This document shows, piece after piece, positions 8,866 to 19,308 of a stretch of DNA of 64,000 nucleotides. The notes beneath the pieces are model-generated. The model did not search any database. It was not told where the DNA came from and worked only from the letters and a program-made list of their open reading frames with translations. Source of the stretch: DATBAT01 sp963824805 (lineage in GTDB: Bacteria; Acidobacteriota; Terriglobia; Terriglobales; Acidobacteriaceae); assembly GCA_963824805.1 (NCBI GenBank), contig CAWGQZ010000055.1, positions 62,001-126,000 of the forward strand, written 5' to 3'. Position 1 is the first letter of the stretch. Every line of letters begins with the position of its first letter. The position numbers and the translations under genes were made by a program.

Positions 8866-11646
8866 ATGAACAGCTTCAATAGCCGCGCCACGCTCAAAGT
8901 GGGAAGCAAAGAGTATGAAATCTATCGCCTTGACGCTCTCGACAAACAGGGTGTTTCCACCAGGCACCTTCCTTATTCACTGCGCATTTTGCTGGAGAAT
9001 CTGTTGCGCACCGAAGATGGCAAGAACGTAAAGGCGGAGGATATTCGCGCGCTGGCTGCGTGGAACAGCAAATCGAAGCCGGACAAAGAGATTGCCTTCA
9101 CCCCCAGCCGGGTGCTGTTGCAGGATTTCACCGGGGTACCGGCGGTGGTCGACCTTGCCGCCATGCGCGACGCGATGAAGAAGCTGTCGGGAGATCCGGC
9201 GAAGATCAATCCACTCCAACCTGCAGAGCTGGTAATCGACCATTCGGTTCAAGTCGATGAGTTTGGCACAGCCCAGGCGTTTCAGTTAAATGCCGAGCTG
9301 GAATTCATCCGCAACAAAGAGCGTTACGCATTCTTGCGCTGGGGCCAGGACGCATTCCGCAACCTCGCCATAGTTCCGCCGGATACCGGCATTGTCCACC
9401 AGGTAAATCTCGAATTTTTGGCCCGGGTTGTGTTCGTGAACGAGGCGAATGGCAAGCGTACTGCCTATCCCGACACTTTGGTGGGCACGGATTCACATAC
9501 CACCATGATTAACGGCGTGGGCGTTCTGGGATGGGGTGTGGGCGGAATTGAGGCCGAGGCCGCCATGTTGGGCCAGCCAGTGTCCATGCTGATTCCGCAG
9601 GTAGTAGGAGTCAAGCTGACCGGTAAATTGCCGGAAGGTGCTACCGCCACCGACCTGGTTCTCACTATCACCGAAATGCTGCGCAAGCATGGCGTCGTCG
9701 GCAAGTTTGTCGAGTACTACGGACCTGGCCTCCGAGAGTTGCCACTTGCGGACCGCGCCACCATTGGCAACATGTCACCGGAATATGGAGCGACCTGCGG
9801 AATTTTCCCGGTCGACAACGAGTCGCTCAATTATCTGCGTTTGACGGGGCGCTCCGCCGAGCAAGTTGCGCTGGTCGAAGCCTATTGCCGCGAACAGGGA
9901 TTGTTTCACGACGCGAAAACTCCGGAAGCGGAATATTCCGAGCTGCTGCAGTTGGACCTCGCATCCATCGAGCCCAGCCTGGCCGGGCCGAAGCGTCCGC
10001 AGGATCGCGTTGCTCTCGCGCAAGCCGCCCAATCTTTCAAGGATGCGCTGCCCTCGCTGATCAAGCCCAAAAGGAGTCCGGCGGTCGCGGCGGCCAACAA
10101 TCCGCAAGAAAATCGTTTTCAGGCCGAGGGCGGCGCTACCGCTGTCGGAGTGCACGATACGCTTTTTGAAGAGCACGTGCCCGAGAGTGTGAAGAAGTCG
10201 CTTCGCCACGGCAGCGTGGTTATTGCGGCAATCACCAGCTGCACCAACACATCGAACCCCTCGGTGATGGTGGCGGCCGGGCTGGTAGCGAAGAAAGCGG
10301 TCGAGCGCGGGCTGAAGGTTCCCGCCTGGGTGAAGACCTCCCTTGCACCGGGATCAAAAGTAGTCCGCGACTATCTGGAAAAAGCCGACCTGCTTTCTTA
10401 CCTGGAAAAGATTAATTTCCACATCGTGGGCTATGGATGCACCACCTGCATCGGAAACTCAGGACCGCTACCAACGGAAGTTTCGCAGGCGGTTGACGAC
10501 GCCGATCTGGTCGTCGCATCCGTGCTCTCTGGCAATCGAAACTTTGAAGGCCGCATCAACTCAGAGGTTCGAGCCAACTATCTAATGTCCCCACCGTTGG
10601 TGGTTGCATTTGCTTTGGCGGGGCGCATTGATCTCAATCTACATAGAGACCCGATTGGGAAGGACAAGTCGGGTAAACCGGTGCTTCTCTCGGAGATTTG
10701 GCCCTCGCAAAGAGAAGTGAGCGATGCAGTGCAGAAGTCAATCACCTCCGACATGTTCCGCAACAGTTACGCCGACGTCTATCAAGGGGACGAACGCTGG
10801 CGCGGACTGCCGGTTCCAAAAGGCGAGACCTACGCCTGGGATGCGGATTCCACCTATATCCGGCAAGCCCCCTATTTCGATGGCATGACAATCGCGCCCA
10901 GGCCCGTGCAGGACATCGTGGGCGCGCGCGTACTGGCCGTCCTGGGAGATAGCGTGACCACTGATCACATTTCACCTGCGGGTTCGATCAAGAAGGACAG
11001 CCCCGCAGGAAAATACTTGCAGGAACATGGAGTGAAGCCGGCGGATTTTAACTCCTACGGCTCGCGGCGCGGAAATCATGAAGTCATGGTGCGTGGCACA
11101 TTCGCCAATGTTCGCCTGCGCAACAAGATGGTGAATCTCGAAGGCGGATTCACACGCCACCTTCCCGATGGAACCGAGATGAGCATCTTTGACGCCTCGG
11201 AAAAATATATTGCCGACAAAATTCCATTAATTATCCTGGCAGGAAAAGAGTATGGCTCCGGCTCTTCGCGCGACTGGGCGGCAAAGGGGCCTCTTCTTTT
11301 AGGGGTGCGGGCGGTGATCGCGGAAAGCTACGAGCGTATTCATCGCTCAAATCTCGTGGGCATGGGGATCCTGCCCCTGCAATTTGCGGACGGGGAGACT
11401 GCGCAGCATCTGGGTTTGACCGGAGAGGAAGTTTTCGAGATCAGTGGCATTCCGGCGCTGATGGCACAATTCACCGCCGGAAGCCAGGTGAGCGTCCGCG
11501 CGGTAGGCAATGGTCTAACCACTGAGTTCAAAGCGCTGGTGCGGATCGATACTCCGCAGGAATCGCAGTATTACGCCAACGGTGGGATTTTGCATTACGT
11601 GTTGCGGCAGTTGCTTTCGGCCAGGCCGGCTGCTGTGCACGCTTAG
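8866..11646 (+). CDS. acnA: Aconitate hydratase (AcnA type)
   Basis: Interconverts citrate and isocitrate in the TCA cycle through a [4Fe-4S] cluster. The 926-residue length and linear order match the AcnA/IRP1 branch. Cluster cysteines are in ITSCTNTSNPSV (one) and GYGCTTCIGNSGPL (two). Other landmarks are TLVGTDSHTTMINGVGVLGW, GDSVTTDHISPAGSI, the swivel-domain SRRGNHEVMVRGTF and the catalytic-loop GKEYGSGSSRDWAAKGP. ATG 8866 is preferred over the in-frame TTG 8845 because a GAGGAAGG stretch lies between them. The gene is intact. Its upstream region carries a half-match to the mntH palindrome. Confidence 0.97.
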   Translation: MNSFNSRATLKVGSKEYEIYRLDALDKQGVSTRHLPYSLRILLENLLRTEDGKNVKAEDIRALAAWNSKSKPDKEIAFTPSRVLLQDFTGVPAVVDLAAMRDAMKKLSGDPAKINPLQPAELVIDHSVQVDEFGTAQAFQLNAELEFIRNKERYAFLRWGQDAFRNLAIVPPDTGIVHQVNLEFLARVVFVNEANGKRTAYPDTLVGTDSHTTMINGVGVLGWGVGGIEAEAAMLGQPVSMLIPQVVGVKLTGKLPEGATATDLVLTITEMLRKHGVVGKFVEYYGPGLRELPLADRATIGNMSPEYGATCGIFPVDNESLNYLRLTGRSAEQVALVEAYCREQGLFHDAKTPEAEYSELLQLDLASIEPSLAGPKRPQDRVALAQAAQSFKDALPSLIKPKRSPAVAAANNPQENRFQAEGGATAVGVHDTLFEEHVPESVKKSLRHGSVVIAAITSCTNTSNPSVMVAAGLVAKKAVERGLKVPAWVKTSLAPGSKVVRDYLEKADLLSYLEKINFHIVGYGCTTCIGNSGPLPTEVSQAVDDADLVVASVLSGNRNFEGRINSEVRANYLMSPPLVVAFALAGRIDLNLHRDPIGKDKSGKPVLLSEIWPSQREVSDAVQKSITSDMFRNSYADVYQGDERWRGLPVPKGETYAWDADSTYIRQAPYFDGMTIAPRPVQDIVGARVLAVLGDSVTTDHISPAGSIKKDSPAGKYLQEHGVKPADFNSYGSRRGNHEVMVRGTFANVRLRNKMVNLEGGFTRHLPDGTEMSIFDASEKYIADKIPLIILAGKEYGSGSSRDWAAKGPLLLGVRAVIAESYERIHRSNLVGMGILPLQFADGETAQHLGLTGEEVFEISGIPALMAQFTAGSQVSVRAVGNGLTTEFKALVRIDTPQESQYYANGGILHYVLRQLLSARPAAVHA

Positions 11647-11982
11647 AACGCCTCAGACCTGGGTGGCGCCTGGCGCGTGTCTGCAGACGCTGGTTGCTGT
11701 TGGAAGAGTCGGAGATCCGTACCTACGTGGTTCGTGGTAAAGACTCCGTTTCTCACCCCAAGGTTTAGGTAGAGCTTCTTAGCCATTTCGTAGTGGCCTT
11801 GCGCGACTCTGTATAGCAGGTGCCACTCTCGGTACAGCCCGCCGAATTGATTTGCAGAAAGTTTGCAAAACATTGTCCACCTCAACAATCCACAGGTGTT
11901 TTTGCTTGTAAAGCGCGATTCCCGCCATTTACAGTTTCGACTCCTCGGGTCCCCAGGCCCGTAAGCTCTGCCGGAGGCTTCT
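11647..11982. other. Intergenic stretch, 336 bp
   Basis: Between acnA and the subtilase gene. No convincing ORF, RNA or repeat. A minus-strand open frame runs through it but continues into the start of the next gene and has no recognisable domain. The promoter of the subtilase gene presumably lies here. Confidence 0.6.
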
Positions 11983-14344
11983 GTGAACGACTGCTGCTCT
12001 CCCATCTCCCGCTGTAAATGGCTCTTAACTGTCCTTCTCTTGACCCTTCCTGCCAGCGCCGCACAGCGTGAAGCAGTCATTATTCATTCCACCGGTTCGC
12101 GGGAATCATTGAAGCAGCAAGTGCAAGCCATGGGCGGAACCATCCGCTACGAGTTCAAGAATTTGAATGCAGTATCGGCGGTGGTGCCGACGAAATCCAT
12201 GCCTGCACTCGCCGCCGCTCCCGGAGTGAAGCTCAGAAAATCACTGCCTGTCCGTATTCCTTCCACCGGGCACTCCGGCATCGTCACGAAAGCACCAGCA
12301 AAGGTCAGAATCTCGGGCAAGATGAAAATGGATCGCGCCGAGGTCTTGAAGAGCATCACTTCACGTCCGGCCGATTATCTGTTTAATAATGCGCTGATCA
12401 ATGCCGTGTCGGTTCAGGCCAAAGGCAATTTAGGAGATGGAGTGGTGGTCGCGGTCATCGACACTGGCGTCGCCAACAATGGTGAGGTAGTTCCGACCCT
12501 CGATGGCAGCGTGATCGGTGGCGAGAGTTTCGTCCCCAACGACGTCGATCCGGTCAGCGTCGCCCACCAGTACCAAGAATGACGATCACGGAACCATGGT
12601 TTCCACCATGATCGCCGGGCACGGTGTCTTCATTGTTCCCAACGACGATTGCCTGATTGGCGCACTGCAGAATTATTCGCCGGACTCGATTGCCGATGCG
12701 ACCCCGTTCGGCTTCCCTGGTAACTCGCTGCTTCCGGTAGTTGGTGTCGCTCCCGGCGCCCAGATTTACGCCATGAAGGTATTCCCTTCGAACGGACAGC
12801 CGGCTTCGGGCGACGCAGTGTTGGCCGCCATGGATCGCGTCATTACGTTGAAGAAGAATTTCCTGGCGGGCGAACCGTCGGTACCGGTTTCCGGCAGCGG
12901 TACAGAAGACGATCCGTTTGTCTATGATTCGCTCAACATTCAGGTGGTGAACATGAGCCTGGGCGGGCTGACGCTCGCAGCAGGCCGGGACCTGACCGGG
13001 TTGATGACGGAAGAAATGCTGAAAGCCGGCATCATGCTGGCAGCCAGCGCGGCCAATGCCGGACCGACGGCAATGACCATCGCTGACGTGGGCGCGGGAC
13101 GAGGCGCACTGTCCGCCGCAGCCGCTGACGATTTCATTCACGAGCGCATTTTCTGGGATAATTTTGCCAGCGACAGCTGCGCGCTCGGGATTGGCTTCTT
13201 TGCCTTCCCGACGACATCGATCCAGACCGCATCCTTCAGTTCTCACGGCCCGACACCGGATGGACGGGTCGGCGTCGGCGTAAGCAGCGCGGGATTCTGG
13301 AACTTTGTACAAGGCGCTGCCGGGGACCTTTTCTTCGTCGCCGGAACCTCGTTCTCTTCACCGACCGTAGCCGGAGCCGCAGCTTTGCTGCAGGCGGGTG
13401 CGCCACATGCCTCTGCACTGAAAATTCACAATGCAATTCTGAAAGGCGCAAATCCGGAGTTGTTCACCGACGAATCCGGACGGTTCGACCGCGGCAAGGG
13501 ATACCTGGATGTCGCCCACTCTTTGAACCTGCTGAAACGTCACCACGTGGATAACGACTTCCCATCATTCCCGCCGCATACCTCTTCGGTTGCGCAAAAC
13601 CTGCACGACCTGGGAATCCAGACCTACCGGTTAGAGCAGGACGATCCCATCCACTTCAAGGCACGCAATCTCGAACCGGGGGAACGCCAGGAACTCATCT
13701 TCCGCGTCGGAAGGAATATCGGAAGCGTGCAGGTGAGTCTGAACAGCGTGACACCCAAGTTGCCGGCGGAGAAACAGAACCAGCTGTTTGGGGACGACAT
13801 CTTCCTTGCAATCCACCCGGCCAAGACTTCCCAGAATCAGGAAGACGACAACATTGTGGATACCTTCTTCCACGCTCCCGACACATTTACGATCGACAAC
13901 CCTGAGCCCGGGTTGATGCGGATTGCGGTGCTCGGCGACTCCACCAACGCCGGCAAGGTGTCTGCCGATCTAACCGTGACGGGTGTTCGCAAAGCCGAGC
14001 CGGTTTGGAGCCGCCGCGGACGGGTCCACCAAGGCGATCAACTGCAGTACAGCTTCCAGGTTCCGAGTGGCACGGCTCACGCTTCTTTCGAACTGACCTG
14101 GAACCACGGTTGGGACCACTATCCCACCAACGACATCGATCTGATTGTCATTGATCCGGACGGCAACGAGATCGACGACGGCGCCACGGTGGAAGGGCGG
14201 GAAGTAGTATCCCTTGACAAGCCAAAAGCCGGAACCTATCAGCTGTTCGTCATCGGCTTCGACGTCTTCGGACGCCTGCTGGATGATGGCAGCGAACGCG
14301 GACCTCAGGTAGACAGTTTCCAGTTAGGCGCGTACATCCCGTAA
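11983..14344 (+). CDS. Secreted S8-family serine peptidase (subtilase), one frameshift near 12565
   Basis: Exported endopeptidase. GTG 11983 opens a signal peptide ending near ASA. An inhibitor-like propeptide follows (to about residue 130), then the catalytic Asp in VVAVIDTGVA. The frame shifts at about 12565, where one extra C in GCCCACC moves the frame. The next frame carries the catalytic His in DDHGTMVSTMIAGHG, the oxyanion-region VVNMSLGG and ASAANAGPT, and the catalytic Ser in GTSFSSPTVAGAAALL. About 300 C-terminal residues look like beta domains of the pre-peptidase C-terminal type (DIDLIVIDPDG). Complete protein is about 786 residues. A hairpin terminator follows. Confidence 0.88.
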
Positions 14345-14364
14345 AACTTGGACCACTCCCAACC

Positions 14365-14390
14365 AGGCCAGAGCGTTATTGCTCTGGCCT
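14365..14390 (+). terminator. Hairpin terminator after the subtilase gene
   Basis: Perfect 10-bp stem AGGCCAGAGC / GCTCTGGCCT with a GTTATT loop, starting 21 bp after the stop codon. The trailing T stretch is short, so efficiency is uncertain. Confidence 0.65.
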
Positions 14391-14796
14391 TTGCTGTTCC
14401 AGGATGGGAGCAGGGCAACTCGGGTTCCAAAGCCTTCATCTTTAAAGGGCGGTAGAGAACCAGCAAATGAGCGAATGCGCCGTGCTTCACGTGGGGTTCC
14501 AGTTCAGGCTCGCTCTTTGACACCGAAGTACCATCGCCGGCTTGACTCGGTGACCAACCCGCTATGGGCTCCCGGAGCCGTTGACACGGGGGAATCTACT
14601 TTGTTACCGTTGGCGTTCCAGATTCACAGCTCCTAGGTTCCGTAAGTGCCGTATTCGGTAGGGATTGCGGACACGTATTTGCGTAGGATCCCACGCGTGA
14701 CGTGACGCCTTCTATCTTTAAGGCAATCCCCCAAAGATGTATCAGTGCTCGAAGCGGGAAAGGGCTTAGGTATTTTTGGTTAGTTGGCTAATCCCG

Positions 14797-14815
14797 AATC
14801 GGCAATGTACCGATT
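14797..14815. promoter_or_regulatory. Inverted repeat in the leader of the M23 gene
   Basis: AATCGG / CCGATT around CAATGTA. The right arm continues as ACTAAC (to 14821), and its complement GTTAGT is found 12 bases before the left arm (14779-14784). A longer interrupted stem could therefore form immediately before the GGAAGAGG ribosome-binding site at 14822-14829. Operator or mRNA structure; function unknown. Confidence 0.35.
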
Positions 14816-14833
14816 ACTAACGGAAGAGGCACC

Positions 14834-15743
14834 TTGCGTAGACGTTCATACATTCTGTTTGTAGCCCGCGGAGAAGACGGCCAGCTTCGGAAGATTCCGA
14901 TCCCGGTTCAGTATCTGTACGTCTTTATTGCCGGGGCAGTTATCGCTGTTTTGAGCCTGACAGGCATCGCCAGCTCGTATACTCGCATGCTGGTGAAGGT
15001 GTCGCACTTCAATGAGCTCCGCAATGAAAAAGAGGAGCTGAAGAACCGCTATACCAAGCTTGAGCAGGTGGCCAAAGAGCGCGATATCCAGGTGGCTTCG
15101 CTGGGTTCGCTCGCCGGTGAAGTTTCTTCGCTGTATGGCTTGAAATCGGATTCGATTATGGAAGACGCCTCGGGCGACCGGCGTGATGCACAAGTCCACT
15201 CTTCTATAAATCAATTCTCCGAATTGAGGACATCGGCACTGACCGGGGCGGCAACCACCGGGATCTCGCTCGGCCTGGTGAGAAATGTCACGACCGCCGA
15301 CTGGGTCCGTGCCAACTCATCGCCCAATATCTGGCCGGTGGAAGGGTCTGGTTACGGGATCCTTTGGCGAGCGCATTGATCCGTTTAACGGTGAGGGCGC
15401 ATTCCATAATGGAGTCGATATCTCATCTGGCTACGGACAGCCGGTGATGGCTCCCGCCGATGGCGTGGTTGAGTTTGCCGACTTTTTCGGTGGGTATGGC
15501 CGCGCGGTGATCCTGGAACACAGCCGCGGAGTTTCGACTCGATACGGCCACCTGTCCGGGTTCGCGGTCACCATCGGACAGAGGGTGCATCGCGGCGACA
15601 TTATTGGATATGTAGGCCTAAGTGGTCGCTCGACCGGTCCTCATCTTCACTACGAAGTACGCATCAATGACATCCCGGTCAACCCTCACAAATATCTGCG
15701 CCTGACTTTTGCCCACGCGGGTGGGTTCTCCGCGGGCAGCTAG
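14834..15743 (+). CDS. M23-family peptidoglycan endopeptidase, membrane anchored (one frameshift near 15350)
   Basis: Cell-wall hydrolase or regulator of division-type hydrolases. TTG 14834 with GGAAGAGG upstream starts a short basic tail, one membrane helix (about residues 25-48) and a coiled coil (about 52-100). The C-terminal LytM/peptidase domain has HNGVDIS and GPHLHYEV, which supply the zinc ligands, plus YGHLSGF. The frame breaks at SPNIWPVEG: one extra base near 15350, after which VTGSFGERIDPFNGE continues in the next frame to 15743. Together about 303 residues, a normal length. The zinc motifs are all present. Confidence 0.87.
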
Positions 15744-15854
15744 TCAAAAGCAAATCCCCCGATTTTGATTTGTCGTTTCTGCCATTACAGAGTTCAGCAG
15801 CAGATTCCTTGCACGATAGAACAGCGCTGCGGAACGACAAGGATGATGTGCGGT

Positions 15855-17261
15855 TTACGGCTTCCCGCCGGGGTTCCAGTGCGGCTTGAAATCAGAATTC
15901 ACCAGCCACTTTACCGGCTTTAACAACGAGCCTATGGCCGCATCCATGTGTTTGAAATCGATGTGCGCCACGTCGTCGCTGGGCTGGTGATAGTCCGAAT
16001 GCAGGCCGTAGCTGGAGATGGTCTGGGCCACGATGCCCTGTTTCGCCAACACAAAGTTATCGGAGCGGGTAAAGAAATTCTCCTTCGGATGGGGATCGCC
16101 CACTAGTTTCGCTCCATGCTCGGCCATAACCGGACCAAGGTTGGAACGTTCCCAACCGCTCAACCACACCGTATCCGCCTTGACCGCCGAATCCGCCCGG
16201 CCAATCATTTCGAATTCGAGGTTCGCGGAAATGTCGGTAAGCGCCACCGGAGCATGCTGGTAGAAGTAGGTCGCTCCGAATCCTCCCAGCTCTTCACTGC
16301 CAAATAGAGCAAAGATCACGGTTCGCTTGGGTTTGGAACCAGCTCCCAACACCCGCGCTAGCTCAAGGACAGCGACCACGCCCGAGGCATCATCGTCGGC
16401 TCCGTTGTAAATATTGTCATCATTGACCGGCTTGCCGATTCCGACATGGTCGAGATGAGCAGAGAACAAAACTGCTGCCTGGTCTGCATCAGCATCGCTG
16501 CCTGGCAGTTTTCCAACCGCGTTCCAGGTGTGCAGCGGAACATCGTCTTCCGCCAAAGCCTGGAATTCAACCACCGTACCATCCGGGACGGCCGATAACT
16601 TCTGGATGGCCTCATCGCTCAACTCCAGAAAGTTCAGATTGCCACCAATCGCATTCTTTTCGGTCCCCTTGAGCCGGGGCGCAAGTGCGGGCATGGTCTT
16701 CTCACCGGTCGTGAAGTGATCCGCCTTAACCTCTTTGGCTACAGTTAATACCGCTGCCGCCACCGTCCCGGCTCCCCGGGCCGTTCGTCTGGTCTTGCTG
16801 CGATCCTTCCCTGTGATAAGCGTTACGTCGCCCTCCGCCAGTTCGGCCTTGGGATCGTCGGCGTCCAGTTTGCGCAGAGGCCCGGAGAATTTTTCGTTCG
16901 CAAGCCGGGGCACGAGAAAATCCTTGCCGTAAATCAACTCGATGGTTCCTACTTTGAGCTGGGGCGCAGCCGTGATCTTGCGGCGTAGCACCGTGGCTTG
17001 CTGGATGTAGCCACCATCGTCCCCAGCAGGTTGTGCGCCGTATTCTTTTAGTTTGGAAGCGACATAATTGGCGGCCGCGTGCTCGTCCTCAGTTGCACTT
17101 CCCCGACCTTTCATATCGTCGGAGGCAAGGAATTTCAGGTTGTCTTCAATGCACTTGGGGCAGAGTCCCGATGGATTGTCTTTCGATGCAGCCGAAGAAG
17201 GTATCGCGGTAAGAGCAATGACGAGCGTCAGCAACAGAGAACATAGGTCAGGTTTTTTCAT
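15855..17261 (-). CDS. Secreted M28-family zinc aminopeptidase
   Basis: Exported di-zinc peptidase of 468 residues with a clear signal peptide ending near SSAAS. The PA-type insert occupies about residues 100-235. Zinc and catalytic residues are in FSAHLDHVG, NGADDDASGVVAVLELAR, FALFGSEELGGFG, EFEMIGRAD and GLHSDYHQPSDD; this is the usual order for M28 enzymes. It is intact, on the opposite strand to its neighbours, and convergent with the M23 gene. A substrate cannot be read from the sequence; free N-terminal amino acids of peptides are the usual substrates. Confidence 0.9.
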   Translation of the reverse strand: MKKPDLCSLLLTLVIALTAIPSSAASKDNPSGLCPKCIEDNLKFLASDDMKGRGSATEDEHAAANYVASKLKEYGAQPAGDDGGYIQQATVLRRKITAAPQLKVGTIELIYGKDFLVPRLANEKFSGPLRKLDADDPKAELAEGDVTLITGKDRSKTRRTARGAGTVAAAVLTVAKEVKADHFTTGEKTMPALAPRLKGTEKNAIGGNLNFLELSDEAIQKLSAVPDGTVVEFQALAEDDVPLHTWNAVGKLPGSDADADQAAVLFSAHLDHVGIGKPVNDDNIYNGADDDASGVVAVLELARVLGAGSKPKRTVIFALFGSEELGGFGATYFYQHAPVALTDISANLEFEMIGRADSAVKADTVWLSGWERSNLGPVMAEHGAKLVGDPHPKENFFTRSDNFVLAKQGIVAQTISSYGLHSDYHQPSDDVAHIDFKHMDAAIGSLLKPVKWLVNSDFKPHWNPGGKP

Positions 17262-17425
17262 GAAATTAAGTCAGAAGACTAACAGAAAATTACGATTAGG
17301 GACTTCATAGGAGGGAAGACTGCCCTGACCTTCCGGGGAAAAGCCACAACCTTGGTCTGCTACAATTCTTGCAGCCACTTCCCTGGATACTGAATGACTT
17401 CGGCGTCCATCAGGGGCTCTTATAC

Positions 17426-18049
17426 ATGGTGAAAATTAAGCGAAACCTGCAGTTTTCGGCTGCCTTCGCCGCACTCATACTCGTAGCATTGTCAGTTGGC
17501 TGTTCCGGATTTTTCGTCGATCCGACGCTCACTACCATTACCGTAACTCCGTCAACCCCCTCCGTAGTATCGGGTAACACTCTGCAGATGATCGCCACCG
17601 GGAGCTACGATGATGGCAGCACCAAAAACATCAGCGGCGCCGCTACCTGGACCACTTCAGATTCCAGCGTCGCTACTGTAAATTCCTCGGGACTCCTGAC
17701 CGGAGTCGCGACCGGGACTGCCACGATTACGGCTACTTCAGGCGCGATCACTGGGACAACCACCGCGACCATTCAGGTCGCGGGCCTGCAATCTATCACC
17801 TTGAGTCCGACCGGTATCAGTATCAAGCAGGGGACGACGCAGCAATTCACGGCGACTGGTCATCTGCAGGACGGCAGCACCCCGGACATAACCAGCTCAG
17901 TAACCTGGAATTCGTCGAACCAGGATGCTGCTACGATCAATGCAACGGGACTCGCCACCGCACAATCAGTGACATCAGCCTCGGCGACAACCATCACTGC
18001 AACCTCAGGAACCGTTTCTGCGACCACGACATTGACTGTGAACCCGTAG
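17426..18049 (+). CDS. Lipoprotein with two bacterial Ig-like (BIG2) domains
   Basis: A signal sequence ends in the lipobox LSVGC, giving a lipidated Cys at about residue 29. Two BIG2 repeats follow: ITVTPSTPSVVSGNTLQM to about residue 120, and ITLSPTGISIKQGTTQQF to the end. Both contain the W-x-S-S ... ATIN/ATVN core. ATG 17426 begins the signal peptide; an earlier in-frame start at 17369 would add 19 unlikely residues. Likely an outer-surface or periplasmic protein of adhesive or scaffolding type. It is 22 bp upstream of pfkA, though a functional link is not obvious. Confidence 0.8.
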   Translation: MVKIKRNLQFSAAFAALILVALSVGCSGFFVDPTLTTITVTPSTPSVVSGNTLQMIATGSYDDGSTKNISGAATWTTSDSSVATVNSSGLLTGVATGTATITATSGAITGTTTATIQVAGLQSITLSPTGISIKQGTTQQFTATGHLQDGSTPDITSSVTWNSSNQDAATINATGLATAQSVTSASATTITATSGTVSATTTLTVNP

Positions 18050-18071
18050 CTATTTTTCGCGCGCGCCACTT

Positions 18072-19136
18072 ATGTCTGAAATTCGATGCATCGCTATCTC
18101 CACTGGAGGCGGGGATGCACCCGGCCTCAATGCTGTCATTCGCGCTGCCGTCAAATGCGCCATCCTGAAATACAAATGGAAGGTCATAGGTATTCAGGAT
18201 GGTTTTGATGGCTTGATCTGGCCGGAAAAGTCGCGCGAGCTTACTCTCAAGGACGTCAGCGGCATTCTGCCCCGGGGTGGAACCATTCTGGGTACCACCA
18301 ACCGGGGCAATCCGTTTCGCTACAAGACCATCGAAAACGGACAGGAAGTCGTAAAAGACATTTCGTCCGACATTATCGAAAACGGCCGCAAGCTGGGGAT
18401 CGATGCCATCATCACCATCGGCGGCGACGGCTCACAGACCATTGCCCTGGACCTGTTCAACAAAGGCGTGAAGATCGTCGGGGTTCCAAAGACGATCGAC
18501 AACGATCTGTCGGCTACCGAGGTTACATTCGGATTTGACACTGCGCTTACCACCGCCACCGATGCCATCGATAAGATCCACACGACCGCCGAGTCGCACC
18601 ATCGAATAATGGTCGTAGAGGTCATGGGACGCGATGCAGGCTGGATCGCTCTCGAAGCGGGCATCGCTGGCGGGGCGCATGTCATTCTGATTCCGGAAAT
18701 CCCGTTCACCATCGAACATATTTGCGAATACGTCGCCCGGCGTGAGAGCTACGGTAAGCATTTCACGATTGTTGTCGTGGCTGAAGGGATTAACCTGCCG
18801 CCCGAACTCAAGGAAAATCGCCGTGCGGGCGCGGTCGGAAACCTGGTGGGAAACGCCATTGCCAGCATGGCACACAAAGAAGTCCGCGTCAGCGTGTTGG
18901 GCCACATTCAACGTGGCGGTTCCCCAACTCCCTTCGATCGCATTCTCGGTACCCGCTTCGGAGTCGCTGCCGTCGACCTGATTGCAGGTGGACAGTTCGG
19001 AAAAATGGTGTGCCTGCGGAATGAGTGCATCGGCTGTGTCGATTTCGTAGAGGCAATCGGAAAACTGAAAGTGGTCAATCCGAAAGGAGAACTGGTGCAG
19101 ATGGCGCGCTCCATCGGTATCTGCTTCGGCGATTAA
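18072..19136 (+). CDS. pfkA: 6-phosphofructokinase
   Basis: Phosphorylates fructose-6-phosphate in glycolysis. The 354-residue protein has the family start ISTGGGDAPGLNAVIRA, the donor-site loop ITIGGDGSQ, the catalytic PKTIDNDL and the sugar-phosphate site VEVMGRDAGWIALEAG. The residue equivalent to E. coli Gly104 is Gly (GGDG), as in ATP enzymes, while the residue equivalent to Gly124 is Lys (PKTIDND), as in PPi-dependent and group III enzymes. Donor preference is therefore not certain; Gly104 usually decides in favour of ATP. ATG 18072 has no strong Shine-Dalgarno. Intact. Confidence 0.93.
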   Translation: MSEIRCIAISTGGGDAPGLNAVIRAAVKCAILKYKWKVIGIQDGFDGLIWPEKSRELTLKDVSGILPRGGTILGTTNRGNPFRYKTIENGQEVVKDISSDIIENGRKLGIDAIITIGGDGSQTIALDLFNKGVKIVGVPKTIDNDLSATEVTFGFDTALTTATDAIDKIHTTAESHHRIMVVEVMGRDAGWIALEAGIAGGAHVILIPEIPFTIEHICEYVARRESYGKHFTIVVVAEGINLPPELKENRRAGAVGNLVGNAIASMAHKEVRVSVLGHIQRGGSPTPFDRILGTRFGVAAVDLIAGGQFGKMVCLRNECIGCVDFVEAIGKLKVVNPKGELVQMARSIGICFGD

Positions 19137-19308
19137 ATTGAGTCATGAGGGTGCCCGTCCTGGGCCGCTTTCCTTTGCCGGACCAGGCCTGAAATTTTCG
19201 ATTTTTCCCAATCAGCCCTTTTTTCTCAAATTTCAAAACTTCAGTAAGCATCTGGATACCGGTCCTCCACAAACCTTTCTTCTCCGGAGCTATAGTGGAA
19301 GAGATCCC

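Larger units (their letters stand above)
14345..14833. other. Intergenic stretch, 489 bp, with terminator and leader structure
   Basis: Contains the subtilase terminator hairpin (14365-14390) at its start and an inverted repeat next to the following gene (14797-14815). The middle 400 bp show no convincing coding sequence; a plus-strand frame at 14379-14636 has no recognisable domain. No tRNA or known riboswitch fold was recognised. Confidence 0.5.

Noticed and set aside
11643..12080. Minus-strand open frame of 145 residues between acnA and the subtilase
   Set aside because: It overlaps the signal-peptide region of the subtilase gene, has no recognisable domain, and its composition looks like a random frame.
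14391..14780. Possible tRNA or riboswitch in the 489-bp gap
   Set aside because: No tRNA arms, T-loop or known aptamer core could be traced by eye.
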